NCBI GenBank assembly: GCA_030425485.1
Contig: JAUIAM010000002.1
Coordinates: forward strand, 186,001 to 250,000
DNA: 64,000 nucleotides
DNA from: Verrucomicrobiia bacterium
GTDB taxonomy: Bacteria > Verrucomicrobiota > Verrucomicrobiia > Opitutales > Cerasicoccaceae
Reading direction: 5' to 3'
Shown here: one piece after another, positions 1-8,408 of the stretch
Layout: every line of letters begins with the position of its first letter
How positions within the stretch are numbered: position 1 is the first letter of the stretch
Program-made: the position numbers and the translations under genes
Notes under the pieces: model-generated
The model's database searches: none
Told to the model about the DNA's origin: nothing
The model's input: the letters and a program-made list of their open reading frames with translations, nothing else

Positions 1-334
1 AAGCCACATCAGCAAACTGCGCGAACTACCGGGCGAGATTCAGCGTTTCTTCCGCAACCTCGAAGACGGCGACCTCGCGATCAAGCTCAAGCACGAGGGG
101 TTGGAATCGCTGGTCAACGCCCTCAACTCGGGCGTCAACCGCCTCTCCTTTTCCCTCATTATCGCCGCGCTGCTGGTAGGCTCATCCTACATCATCTCCG
201 GCATTATCCAGGCCGGAACCTACTCCGGCAGGTGGATCATGCACATCGCCACCGCTGGCTTCATCGGCGCGGGCGCGCTCGGCGTCTGGCTCATCATCGA
301 CATCTTCCGCCACGGCAGACACAAGCGGAAGTAG
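1..334 (+). CDS. UbiB/AarF (ABC1) family kinase-like protein, C-terminal part
   Basis: The gene enters from the left edge; the frame is open from base 2, so the 101 start in the ORF track (a TTG) is internal. The visible 110 residues run from HISKLRELPGEIQRF through two hydrophobic segments (SFSLIIAALLVGSSYII and IATAGFIGAGALGVWLII) to a basic tail RHGRHKRK. A soluble segment followed by two closing membrane helices, with the NRLSFSLIIAALLVGSS pattern, is typical of the end of AarF/UbiB atypical kinases involved in quinone synthesis. The catalytic part lies outside the window, so the assignment rests on the C-terminus only. Confidence 0.72.
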   Translation, partial: SHISKLRELPGEIQRFFRNLEDGDLAIKLKHEGLESLVNALNSGVNRLSFSLIIAALLVGSSYIISGIIQAGTYSGRWIMHIATAGFIGAGALGVWLIIDIFRHGRHKRK

Positions 335-392
335 GCCATGACAGGTCTGGTGCTTCTTTCAACATCAACAGAAACTAACCTACGACAAAAAC

Positions 393-947
393 ATGAAAGC
401 CATTTTAAAGTTTATCGCCACCGGGGTTATTATACTGGCCGGCATCGGCCTGTTTCAGTCCATCGACACGGAGATCTCCGACACGGATTCCGCCGACACG
501 GATATCGTTCTTTGGAACGGTCTTAAGGAAGGCATGATCGAAGAAGAAGTTATCTCGGCAACGCCCGGTGCTACGAAAACGCCGTATCCTCTCAACAATC
601 CCGCACTCGGGCTGGATTGTACCGTCATGCTGCACAACTATAAGTGGCTGGATGGCACCTGGGAGGGGAAATTCTACTTCAATGATGAAAGAAAATTTTC
701 CGCACTTATTTTAACCCATGACAATGCCGACCGCAATGCCCTTCAGAGGACACTTGATTACTTGACCAAACTGTACGGCAAGCCGAAGAAAACCATGACG
801 AAATATGACGGCAAGCCACTTACCACCTACACATTCAGAGAGGGCAAGCTCCTCGCGACCCTTATCTATTATACCACTGACCATAGTCTTTCTATCATTT
901 ACGCAGATAACTCACTCATGCGTGAACGGAGAAACCAAAATATCTGA
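393..947 (+). CDS. hypothetical membrane-anchored or exported protein
   Basis: 184 aa, not recognised as a named family. Residues 5-23 (ILKFIATGVIILAGIGLFQ) form a single hydrophobic segment that could be an uncleaved signal anchor. The soluble part has a GMIEEEV...PGAT segment that recalls small BamE-like or regulatory domains, followed by beta-rich sequence (FYFNDERKFSALILTH, LLATLIYYTTDHSLSIIYAD). The ATG at 393 is preceded by AT-rich leader. The gene is noticeably less GC-rich than its neighbours. It stops one base before the convergent gene on the minus strand. Function unknown. Confidence 0.7.
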   Translation: MKAILKFIATGVIILAGIGLFQSIDTEISDTDSADTDIVLWNGLKEGMIEEEVISATPGATKTPYPLNNPALGLDCTVMLHNYKWLDGTWEGKFYFNDERKFSALILTHDNADRNALQRTLDYLTKLYGKPKKTMTKYDGKPLTTYTFREGKLLATLIYYTTDHSLSIIYADNSLMRERRNQNI

Positions 948-2282
948 TCAGTAAGTCCCCAGACTCTGCATGCGCAGGTAGGGGCGGAGAACTTCGGTCA
1001 CCATGCCAGCATGGCAATCGCGACCATGTCCGGCAGCCACAGCACTCACGCTACGGGCCGAGTTGCCCTGCTCGCGCCCGTCGGGAAAGGCCATTCTGGC
1101 CAGGCGAAAGTACCCGTGGGCCAGGTCGAGCGCCCAGGTAGCCAGGCGCTCGTTACCGGTGATTTCTGCCGCCAGCCCCAGTAAAATCGGGCTGTGTTGG
1201 CGGACCATGCCGTTTTCGAACCAGAAGGGTAAATCGGCGCGCTTGCCCACGCCGCCGGGACGGGCCTTGCGGAAACGCTCCGTATCGACCCCAAGCTGGT
1301 CGATCCAATACGGGAAGCTGACTTCGGCCTCGTAGAGCACATGCGCATCGTAACGTGGCGAGCCGGTGTAATCGCGGTAGTGGCGAATGGCCGCGGCCAG
1401 CGCCCCGGCCTCGGGATCGCTCAGCTCGGGCAGCAGGGTTTCGATCAAGCGCTCGGCCGCGTGACGGAAGGCCTCCTCTTCGGTAAACTGCCAAAGCTTG
1501 AGCAGGGCGCGGATGCCGTCTGCGGCCAGAAAGGCTTCGGCCCGGGCCACAGGGCAGTCCTTGGGCAGCATGACGATGCCCAACTGGGCAAAAGCAAGGG
1601 CGAGCTCGGGCGTATGGCTAAAGACTGGCCCATTGGCGGACAGGGCGAGCGGCAAGTCCTTACCGTCCAGAATCGCATCGCACCAGTGGCAACCGTAGAG
1701 CGCAGCCATGTCGAGGTAGGCTTTACCACCCCCCATTTGAAAGGCCAGAAGCGCGGCATTGATGGCGCGGAAGTGATGGGGTAAGTTCAGCCCCGTATCG
1801 CCCTCCATCGGCCCCCCGCTGCCAAAACTCGAAGCGGGAAAAAGGCAGCTTTCGTAGTCGAACCAGGCGGGCACGTCGTCCACCGGACCGAGCAGGTGCT
1901 CGGTCGCATCGAGGTACTGTCGCACCGTTTCTGTATCCTCGGGGTGGAGCTTCCACAACGCGCCCAGAAAAGTCTCGAAGTGCATCAGCCCATGGGAAAC
2001 AGGCAACTGCTTCCAGTAACCGTGATGCCAGTGCCCGTGTTTGTGGGCGTGGCGGGAGATGTCATCGCGCACCCGACAGAGCCAGTTGAGCAGCGGGGAG
2101 GCGGGCTCCAACTCCAGCACCGGCATCCACCCGACCAGATAGAGTGCCTGGTCCCAGTTGTCCGTGGGCTCGGCCTCTCCGTAGCGCTCCAGACAGGCCT
2201 CAGCCCAGCGCTGCACCTCATCGCGGAATTCCGTTACCGCCACCGCGATGGAACCACTTTTGCGAATACGGTAGTGATACAT
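948..2282 (-). CDS. hypothetical protein, probably all-alpha
   Basis: 444 aa, long intact frame with codon usage like its neighbours. No family was recognised. The sequence is rich in predicted helices and aromatic or His residues (HKHGHWHHGYWKQLPVSHGLMHFETFLGALWKLHPEDTE; AWFDYESCLFPASSFGSGGPMEGDTG; LPFWFENGMVRQHSPILLGLAAEITG). Repeated helical pairs with conserved Trp, Tyr and acidic residues resemble an alpha/alpha toroid such as those of six-hairpin glycosidases, but this is only an impression of fold. No signal peptide, so cytoplasmic. It is convergent with the preceding small gene and separated by about 150 bases from the dUTPase-like gene on the same strand. Confidence 0.75.
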   Translation of the reverse strand: MYHYRIRKSGSIAVAVTEFRDEVQRWAEACLERYGEAEPTDNWDQALYLVGWMPVLELEPASPLLNWLCRVRDDISRHAHKHGHWHHGYWKQLPVSHGLMHFETFLGALWKLHPEDTETVRQYLDATEHLLGPVDDVPAWFDYESCLFPASSFGSGGPMEGDTGLNLPHHFRAINAALLAFQMGGGKAYLDMAALYGCHWCDAILDGKDLPLALSANGPVFSHTPELALAFAQLGIVMLPKDCPVARAEAFLAADGIRALLKLWQFTEEEAFRHAAERLIETLLPELSDPEAGALAAAIRHYRDYTGSPRYDAHVLYEAEVSFPYWIDQLGVDTERFRKARPGGVGKRADLPFWFENGMVRQHSPILLGLAAEITGNERLATWALDLAHGYFRLARMAFPDGREQGNSARSVSAVAAGHGRDCHAGMVTEVLRPYLRMQSLGTY

Positions 2283-2430
2283 GGGTGATTGTCCTGGGTG
2301 CAGCAGTTAATTTTTCCTCCGACATAGAGGGTAAATAATAGTAGTAGACCCTAAGGTAGAGCCCCTGCCGCGCGCTGACAACCGCGAGGTGTGTAAAATA
2401 ATTACGAAAACACCCGCAAGCAACGAGCCC

Positions 2431-2802
2431 CTAGATGTGGCGTGAGTCGGACTCGTCCTTGGCCTTGTAGCCGCTGTCCTGCCGCTCGTGGTTGACCTTG
2501 TTCTTCTTCATGTAGGCGTCGTAGACGTCATCCGCACTCATGCCCAGCACCTGCGCCAGCGAGATAAGGAAGTGAAAGAGATCCACGACTTCGACGCGGG
2601 CGTTCTGCTCGTCAAACTCCTGGTACTTGGCCCACCACTTCCAGGGCACAGAGTCGATCAGCTCGGCCGTCTCCTGCTGCAAGGCGCGGGTATAGTTGAG
2701 CACCCACTTGGTTTTTCCTTCCTGGTCGAGCTTGCTCGTATCTACGCCGATACGCTTGTTGAGCTCGTCCTGCATGCGAAAGATTTCCTCGAATTTATCC
2801 AT
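2431..2802 (-). CDS. dimeric (all-alpha) dUTPase-like NTP pyrophosphatase
   Basis: 123 aa. The segment TRALQQETAELIDSVPWKWW followed by ARVEVVDLFHFLISLAQVLGMSADDVYDAYMKKN matches the all-alpha dimeric dUTPase (dUTPase_2) pattern: an E-x-x-E acidic pair with the W-K-W-W motif, then E-x-x-D on the next helix, which together bind Mg2+ and the triphosphate. The expected reaction is dUTP to dUMP plus pyrophosphate, keeping uracil out of DNA and supplying dTMP synthesis. The length is on the short side for the family, and the exact nucleotide cannot be read from sequence. No obvious operon partner. Confidence 0.82.
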   Translation of the reverse strand: MDKFEEIFRMQDELNKRIGVDTSKLDQEGKTKWVLNYTRALQQETAELIDSVPWKWWAKYQEFDEQNARVEVVDLFHFLISLAQVLGMSADDVYDAYMKKNKVNHERQDSGYKAKDESDSRHI

Positions 2803-3054
2803 GCCAGCACGCTGGGTGAACCCGCCCCCCTCGGCAAGCGCATTCCGCCGTCAGCGGCGCACACACGGGCACGGATTGAGAATCGCTTTCACTTTAGGCT
2901 TGAGCCAGACACGCTTTTTCGCAGCTTGTTGCCACGAGGTTAGAAGCGAGACCCACTCTGGTTGACTCGCCGCAGCGGCGCCACGCGCCCTCCCTCTCTC
3001 CGGCACAGTATACCAAACTCCCGCCGCCGGGGATGACCCGAATCCAGATACACC

Positions 3055-4251
3055 ATGCCCTCATACGAACAACCTTCGCGGCGCAACCAGCCCGGAGACG
3101 ACGAACAATACCAACCCAGCCAAAACGCCAAGACCACCGAAGTCGAAGAAGCCGCCGAAGAGATTACCGATACTCAGACGGAAGAGCAGACCGAAGTCGT
3201 CGAACAAGAAGACCGCAAGGCCATCACCTGGAGCGACTTAGCTGAGGAAAAAAGCGAGGACGCACTCGCCCCCCTTCTGGCCACCGGCCCCCGCGCCCCC
3301 TGCCAGATTTCCCCCGACGGCTCCAAGCCCACCAGCTCCGTCAAACGCTACACACCCTCCACCGAGGACCAGCCTGTTAACCTCCGCGGCCGCTCCAAAG
3401 AAGGCACCAAGAAGGCCGCAGGCAAGGGCGATGAGCCCCAGCCCGGTGAAATCGAGCCCGGCTCCTTTACTGAAAACCTCAGTGGCAGTGCCGCCAGCGG
3501 CTACCCTGAGGATAAGCAGCCCAAGCGCGAAAAGCGCGAGCCGCGTGAAGAGGCAAAGCAGAGCGAAGAGCCCATGCCCGAAAAGCAGGCCTTTGCCCCC
3601 AAGCAGGAGGAAACCAGCGAAGCAGATACCTCCGAGGGCGACGAAGAGACTTCCCGCGACGACTCTCCCCGCTCCGATGCCGAGTCCGGTGACCGCCCGC
3701 CGCGCAAGCGTCGTCGCCGCCGCTCTGGCCAGAACCGCCAGGATGGCCAAGACGGTGATTCCAACCGCGAAGATGGCAGCGAAGGCCGTGGAAACCGCGA
3801 GGGGCGTAGCCGCGAGGGCGGCAACAACCGCCAGAATCGCGATAGCGGAAACCGTGACGGACGCAACCGCAACCGCGAAGGCGGCCAGCGCAAATCCAAG
3901 GGCGAAGGCCAGGGCCAGCGTCGCCGACCTGAGCCTGCCAAGGCCAAGGCCGAACCAGAGCCCAAGGGCCTGTTTGGCAAGGTGAAGAAAGTTTTCGGCT
4001 CCCTCTTTGGCAGCGAACCCGCCAAGGAAGAGCCCAAGCCCGAACAGCGCGGCCCGAAAAAGAAGTCTGCCCGTAAGGGTGGCCAGCATCGCCAAAACCG
4101 CGAAGGCGGGAACCGCGACGGGCGCAACCGCAATCGTGAAGGTGGCAATCGCGAGGGCGGGAACCGCGAGGGGGGCCAGAATCGCCGCCGTCGTCGCCCC
4201 CGCAAGCGCGCACGTCGTCAGGGTGACAACAATTCTCCCCAGCAGGACTAA
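3055..4251 (+). CDS. low-complexity Arg/Glu/Gly/Asn-rich protein with RNREGG repeats
   Basis: 398 aa, strongly charged and largely disordered. The N-terminal third is acidic (EVEEAAEEITDTQTEEQTEVVEQE), the middle contains PRKRRRRRSGQNRQDGQDG, and from about residue 235 there are repeats of the NREGGNRDGRNRNREGG type, ending in RRRRRPRKRARRQGDNN. Such Arg-Gly-Asn tracts are common in RNA-binding or nucleic-acid-condensing tails; no catalytic domain is visible. A short more ordered segment (KGLFGKVKKVFGSLFGSEP) sits near residue 305. It ends 9 bases before murA, so the two are probably co-transcribed. Function unknown; RNA binding is an inference from composition. Confidence 0.75.
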   Translation: MPSYEQPSRRNQPGDDEQYQPSQNAKTTEVEEAAEEITDTQTEEQTEVVEQEDRKAITWSDLAEEKSEDALAPLLATGPRAPCQISPDGSKPTSSVKRYTPSTEDQPVNLRGRSKEGTKKAAGKGDEPQPGEIEPGSFTENLSGSAASGYPEDKQPKREKREPREEAKQSEEPMPEKQAFAPKQEETSEADTSEGDEETSRDDSPRSDAESGDRPPRKRRRRRSGQNRQDGQDGDSNREDGSEGRGNREGRSREGGNNRQNRDSGNRDGRNRNREGGQRKSKGEGQGQRRRPEPAKAKAEPEPKGLFGKVKKVFGSLFGSEPAKEEPKPEQRGPKKKSARKGGQHRQNREGGNRDGRNRNREGGNREGGNREGGQNRRRRRPRKRARRQGDNNSPQQD

Positions 4252-4260
4252 GGCTTACCC

Positions 4261-5559
4261 GTGGATGTTGTTCGCATTCGTGGAGGAAACAGCCTGTCCG
4301 GCACCGTCGAGATCGGCGGGGCCAAAAACGCCTGCCTGCCCATTTTCGCAGCGGCCCTGCTGACGGCCGAGCCCGTCACCATCCGCAACGTCCCCGACCT
4401 GAGCGATGTCCGCTTTATGGCAGACATCCTCGAACGGCTGGGGGCCAAGGTCGAGCGCCTCGACCCGCACACCTGGCGGATTGAGGCCCAGACGGTGGCC
4501 ACCCGTGCCCCGTACGATCTCGTGCGCAAGATGCGCGCCTCCGTCTGCCTCATGGGGCCGATGGTCGCCCGCATGCGCAAGGCCGAAGTCTCCCTGCCGG
4601 GCGGCTGCGTCATCGGGCCACGCCCGATCGATCTCCACCTCAAGGGCCTCTCCAAGCTCAACTGCGGCATCACCATCGACTCCGGCTACGTCAAGCTGGA
4701 TGGCTCGCAACTACGGGGCGGCACGGTCTTTCTCGGCGGACGCCACGGCAGCACCGTCACCGGTACGGCTAACATCCTCATGGCTGCCGTGCTCACACCC
4801 GGCGTTACCCGGATCGACAGCGCGGCCTGCGAGCCCGAAGTCATCGACCTGTGCAAGATGCTCATCAGCATGGGGGCCAACATTTCCGGCGTCGGCAGCC
4901 ACGCCCTGACCATCGAGGGCGTTGACCAGCTCCACGGCACCGACCACAAGGTGCTCTCCGACCGCATCGAGGCGGGGACCTACATCATCGCCGGAGCTGT
5001 CACCCAGAGCGACATCACGGTAAAAGGCGCCCAAGCCGAAAACCTGGCCGCCTTTCTGGACAAACTTTCCGAGGCCGGGCTGGCTTTTGACATCCTCGAC
5101 GAGGATACCATCCACGTACGCGGGGCGGACTCTGTCCTGCGCCCGGTGGACGTCATCACGCTCCCCCACCCGGGCTTTCCCACCGACTTGCAGGCCCAGA
5201 CCTGCACCATGCTCGCGCTGACCAGCGGCCTCTCTATCGTGACCGAGCGCGTGTACCCCAACCGCTTCATGCACGTGCCCGAGCTGGGGCGCATGGGGGC
5301 AGATATTTCGATTGAAGGCCCGAGCGCGGTCATCAAGGGCGGACTCCCGCTCTCCGGCGCACCCGTCATGGCCAGCGACCTTCGGGCCAGTGCCGCGCTC
5401 ATCCTGGCCGGCCTTGCCGCCAAGGGCGAAACCTGGGTCCAGCGCATTTACCACCTCGACCGGGGTTACGAAAAGTTCGACGAGAAACTCGCCGCCCTCG
5501 GCGCAGACGTCGCCCGCCTGAGCGATACGGAGATGCCCAAAGACATTTCCGTCGAATGA
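4261..5559 (+). CDS. murA: UDP-N-acetylglucosamine 1-carboxyvinyltransferase
   Basis: 432 aa, full length. Catalyses transfer of enolpyruvate from PEP to UDP-GlcNAc, the first committed step of peptidoglycan synthesis in the cytoplasm. The start region RIRGGNSLSGTVEIGGAKNACLPI is the classical family N-terminus. The loop SLPGGCVIGPRPIDLHL carries the catalytic Cys at about residue 116, so the enzyme is of the fosfomycin-sensitive Cys type rather than the Asp variant. The C-terminal half has DLRASAALILAGLAAKGET and HLDRGYEKFDEKLAALGA. The start is GTG at 4261, with AAGG about eight bases upstream inside the end of the preceding gene region, suggesting translational coupling to the RNREGG protein. 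Confidence 0.97.
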   Translation: MDVVRIRGGNSLSGTVEIGGAKNACLPIFAAALLTAEPVTIRNVPDLSDVRFMADILERLGAKVERLDPHTWRIEAQTVATRAPYDLVRKMRASVCLMGPMVARMRKAEVSLPGGCVIGPRPIDLHLKGLSKLNCGITIDSGYVKLDGSQLRGGTVFLGGRHGSTVTGTANILMAAVLTPGVTRIDSAACEPEVIDLCKMLISMGANISGVGSHALTIEGVDQLHGTDHKVLSDRIEAGTYIIAGAVTQSDITVKGAQAENLAAFLDKLSEAGLAFDILDEDTIHVRGADSVLRPVDVITLPHPGFPTDLQAQTCTMLALTSGLSIVTERVYPNRFMHVPELGRMGADISIEGPSAVIKGGLPLSGAPVMASDLRASAALILAGLAAKGETWVQRIYHLDRGYEKFDEKLAALGADVARLSDTEMPKDISVE

Positions 5560-5574
5560 ACACTCAGTGTTCAA

Positions 5575-5705
5575 TCTGTTTGAGGGGCGTGCCCCTACGC
5601 TCCCGATGGTCGCTACCCCTTGTCAGAATAATGATCGGGCAACCTGATAGGCACTGAGGGGCTACGCCCTCTCGGAAGTTGAGCCCGCTTCACCCTACTC
5701 CAGTT
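5575..5705. repeat. GC-rich intergenic hairpin repeats
   Basis: The murA-transglutaminase gap contains TTGAGGGGCGTGCCCCTACGCTCCCGATGGTCGCTACCCC and a second related unit GAGGGGCTACGCCCTCTCGGAAGTTGAGCCCGCTTCACC. Both are small self-complementary units (GGGGCnnGCCCC). The 22-base core CGCTCCCGATGGTCGCTACCCC recurs twice near 62.4-62.5 kb, so this is a dispersed intergenic repeat and not coding sequence. Confidence 0.8.
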
Positions 5706-5823
5706 GAGGCAGCGGTCTCTCTGTAGATTTCTGTAGCGAGCTTTTCACTACGTCTATAGGCTGCGCATTCAACGTCTACGCCGATCCGACGTCTAACCCC
5801 GCACGCACCTTTTTCCTGCCAGC

Positions 5824-6690
5824 ATGAAATACCTCTCCATCCACCACTCGACCGAGTACACCTTTTCCCAACCCGTAAAGCTCGGGCCGCACACCATGCT
5901 CATCCGTCCGCGGGCCAGCCACGAAGTCCGCATCGACAGCAGCACGCTGGTCATCGACCCGCTGCCCGCGCGCATCCTCTGGCAGCACGACCTCTACGGC
6001 AACTCCCGCGCCTGCGTCGAGTTTGACCAAAGCGACGTCTTCCAGCTCCGCATCACCAGCGAAGTCGGCATCCAGCAGTTTGGCGTCGAGGAGCAAGAGC
6101 TGCAAATCACCGACGAGGCCGAATGCTGGCCGTTTAACTACAGCTCGCTGGAGCGGTTGGACCTCGTCGCCTTCCAGACCCCGTCCTTCCTCCACGACCA
6201 GCCACAGGTCGGTCAGTGGGTTAAGGGCATTATGGCCGAGCAAAGCGACTGGCGCACCTCGGACCTCCTGAACCGTCTGGCCAGCGAAACCGCTACGAAC
6301 TTCAACTACGCTATGCGCGAAGAAGAAGGCGTGCAATCCCCCGCCAATACCCTTAACCGATGCGGCGGCTCCTGCCGCGACTACGCCACGCTCTTCATCG
6401 AGGCCTGCCGCTACCTCGGGCTGGCCGCGCGCTTCGTCAGTGGCTACCTCCACGCGCCCGACCTCGCCTTTGCCGCAGGCTCGACCCACGCCTGGTCAGA
6501 GGTCTACCTGCCCGGCCTCGGCTGGCGCGGCTTTGACAACACCAGCGGTCGCCTGACCGGGCCCGACCATATCGCTACCGCCATCGCCCGCCACCCTGAG
6601 ATGGTTCCCCCCATCTCAGGCAGCTTCTCCGCCCCGGCCGATACCACCTCCGCGCTCCAGGTCACGGTCAACGTCACCCAAGGCGGATAA
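5824..6690 (+). CDS. transglutaminase-like cysteine protease family protein
   Basis: 288 aa. Residues 1-100 form the bacterial transglutaminase-like N-terminal beta domain (YLSIHHSTEYTFSQPVKLGPHTMLIRPR), followed by a transglutaminase core. The catalytic triad is visible as Cys184 in RCGGSCRDYATLF, His222 in STHAWSEVYLPGLGW and Asp238 in GFDNTSGR. No signal peptide, so cytoplasmic. Proteins of this type usually act as cysteine peptidases or amidases and often sit near circularly permuted ATP-grasp and alpha-E partners; those partners are not present here. ATG at 5824 is the only sensible start. Substrate unknown. Confidence 0.88.
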   Translation: MKYLSIHHSTEYTFSQPVKLGPHTMLIRPRASHEVRIDSSTLVIDPLPARILWQHDLYGNSRACVEFDQSDVFQLRITSEVGIQQFGVEEQELQITDEAECWPFNYSSLERLDLVAFQTPSFLHDQPQVGQWVKGIMAEQSDWRTSDLLNRLASETATNFNYAMREEEGVQSPANTLNRCGGSCRDYATLFIEACRYLGLAARFVSGYLHAPDLAFAAGSTHAWSEVYLPGLGWRGFDNTSGRLTGPDHIATAIARHPEMVPPISGSFSAPADTTSALQVTVNVTQGG

Positions 6691-6785
6691 TCCTAAACAG
6701 AGTATTGCCCTGAACCACCTCGCTTAACGCCAGCTTCATCCTCCTCAAAAGAAAGCTTGGCTAGAGCCACCGGAAAGGTGAATGT

Positions 6786-7829
6786 TTGTACATGCCCGAC
6801 GATAAAGGCACGGACTACTTACAGCAGGTGCTTGATGCGCCCGAGACACCGCAGGAGAAAGCCTTGCGGCCGCTGTCTTTTGCCGACTTCACCGGGCAGG
6901 GCAAGACCGTCGAGCGACTGGAGGTCATGGTCGGTGCGGCGCGCTCTCGCGGCGAGGCCCTGAACCACATCCTGCTGCATGGCCCGCCCGGCCTGGGCAA
7001 GACCACCCTGGCCATGATCCTTGGCAGCGAGATGGACCGGCAGGTACGCCAGACCTCCGGCCCCGTCATTGACAAGCCGGGCGACCTCGCGGGCCTGCTC
7101 ACCGGACTGGAAGAGGGCGACATCCTCTTTATCGACGAAATCCACCGCATCCCAAAAACGGTCGAGGAGTATCTCTACTCGGCCATGGAGGACTTTCGCA
7201 TCGACATCATGATCGACCAGGGGCCCAACGCCCGCAGCGTCCGGCTCAACATTCCGCGCTTTACGCTGGTCGGCGCGACAACCCGCACCGGACTCCTCAC
7301 CGCCCCCCTGCGCAGCCGCTTCACCCTGCAGACGCGCCTCGACTACTACAGCCGCAACACCCTGCAGAAGATCGTGCGCCGTAGTTGCGAGTTGCTCCAG
7401 ATCGAGGCCGACGAGGACGGCATCGCCGAGATCGCCGGGCGCGCCCGCGGCACGCCCCGCATTGCCAACAATTTGATCAACTTCGTCCGCGACTACGCCC
7501 AACAGCGCGCCGACGGAAAAGTCACCCGCCCCGTGGCCGAAGCCGCCCTTGAGCTGCTTGAAATCGACACCTACGGGCTGGACGAGATGGACAAGCGCAT
7601 CCTGCGCCTCATGGCCGAGAACTACCGGGGCGGCCCTGTCGGCCTGGGCACGATCGCCGTTGCCGTGGGCGAGGAGGAGCACACCCTGGAGGAAGTGCAC
7701 GAACCCTATCTCATCCAGGAAGGCTACCTGGCACGCACCCCCCAAGGCCGCGTGCTCACGCCCAAAGCGTGGAAAACCATCGGGCTCACCCAGCCCGGTA
7801 GCGACCAGCTCCGCCTGGGAGAGGCCTGA
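6786..7829 (+). CDS. ruvB: Holliday junction branch migration ATPase RuvB
   Basis: Up to 347 aa. RuvB forms hexameric rings that drive branch migration of Holliday junctions with RuvA. The sequence shows RPLSFADFTGQGKTVERLEV at the start, Walker A GPPGLGKTT, Walker B LFIDEIH, sensor GATTRTGLLTAPLRSRF with the arginine finger, and the C-terminal winged-helix domain (LGTIAVAVGEEEHTLEEVHEPYLIQEGYLARTPQGR). Two starts are possible: TTG at 6786, seven bases after AAGG, or ATG at 6792, which gives a more usual N-terminus (MPDDKGTDYL). ruvA and ruvC are not adjacent. Confidence 0.97.
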   Translation: MYMPDDKGTDYLQQVLDAPETPQEKALRPLSFADFTGQGKTVERLEVMVGAARSRGEALNHILLHGPPGLGKTTLAMILGSEMDRQVRQTSGPVIDKPGDLAGLLTGLEEGDILFIDEIHRIPKTVEEYLYSAMEDFRIDIMIDQGPNARSVRLNIPRFTLVGATTRTGLLTAPLRSRFTLQTRLDYYSRNTLQKIVRRSCELLQIEADEDGIAEIAGRARGTPRIANNLINFVRDYAQQRADGKVTRPVAEAALELLEIDTYGLDEMDKRILRLMAENYRGGPVGLGTIAVAVGEEEHTLEEVHEPYLIQEGYLARTPQGRVLTPKAWKTIGLTQPGSDQLRLGEA

Positions 7830-7966
7830 TCTACCGTATAGCACTGCGTTTTCTTCAGTGGTTTAAAAAATAACTATATTGTGCATAGTCAGGCTTGCCA
7901 AGGTCCCTTCATTGGGAATACTAGGGTCTGTTCCTTACGTCCATTGCTGTAACGTATTGCACTACT

Positions 7967-8389
7967 GTGTCAGATTTTAGCTACGAAGTCGAAGTTGCCG
8001 AGGGTGTCACGATTATCACGTGCCACTCCAACCCGACATTGCAGGACCTCAGAACAATCATCACCAATGTGGCTCAGAACTACCCCTACGAACGGCGTAT
8101 GTGGGACCTATCTTCGGTGGACTTTAACATGGCCTACAAAGACCTGAAACAGGCCGCAAAAGACGGTCGCAAGCTGTTTACCAAGGCCAGTCGCACCGCC
8201 ATCCTCGTTTCAAGCGAACTCGCCTACGGACAGGCTAACCAGTTTCGCGTTCACCGCGAAGACGACAACTGCGAGGTCATGCAGTTCTTTGACCGGCATC
8301 AGGCCATTGACTGGCTGAAAACCGGCTCCATGCATACGCCCAGACCGATTCTTCCCGTTAAGACCAAAAAGCCTGAAAGGATCTCGTAG
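7967..8389 (+). CDS. hypothetical protein, STAS/SpoIIAA-like
   Basis: 140 aa. The pattern FSYEVEVAEGVTIITCHSNPTLQDLRTIITNVAQNYPYERRMWDLSSVDFNMAYKDLKQAAKDGRKL resembles SpoIIAA/STAS-like proteins, small alpha/beta domains in which a beta hairpin, a helix and a WDLS-type strand follow each other. The C-terminal region (RTAILVSSELAYGQANQFRVHREDDNCEVMQFFDRHQAIDWLK) also fits that fold. The start is GTG at 7967; the 130 bases upstream are AT-rich and hold no other gene. The next gene starts 19 bases downstream, so they may be co-transcribed. Role unknown, and the family call is by pattern only. Confidence 0.7.
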   Translation: MSDFSYEVEVAEGVTIITCHSNPTLQDLRTIITNVAQNYPYERRMWDLSSVDFNMAYKDLKQAAKDGRKLFTKASRTAILVSSELAYGQANQFRVHREDDNCEVMQFFDRHQAIDWLKTGSMHTPRPILPVKTKKPERIS

Positions 8390-8408
8390 TAGCAACGTTT
8401 AAGCAGGT

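Noticed and set aside
3238-4095. 285 aa minus-strand ORF opposite the RNREGG protein
   Set aside because: Ala/Leu/Gly-rich translation of the antisense of low-complexity codons; no start context or family.
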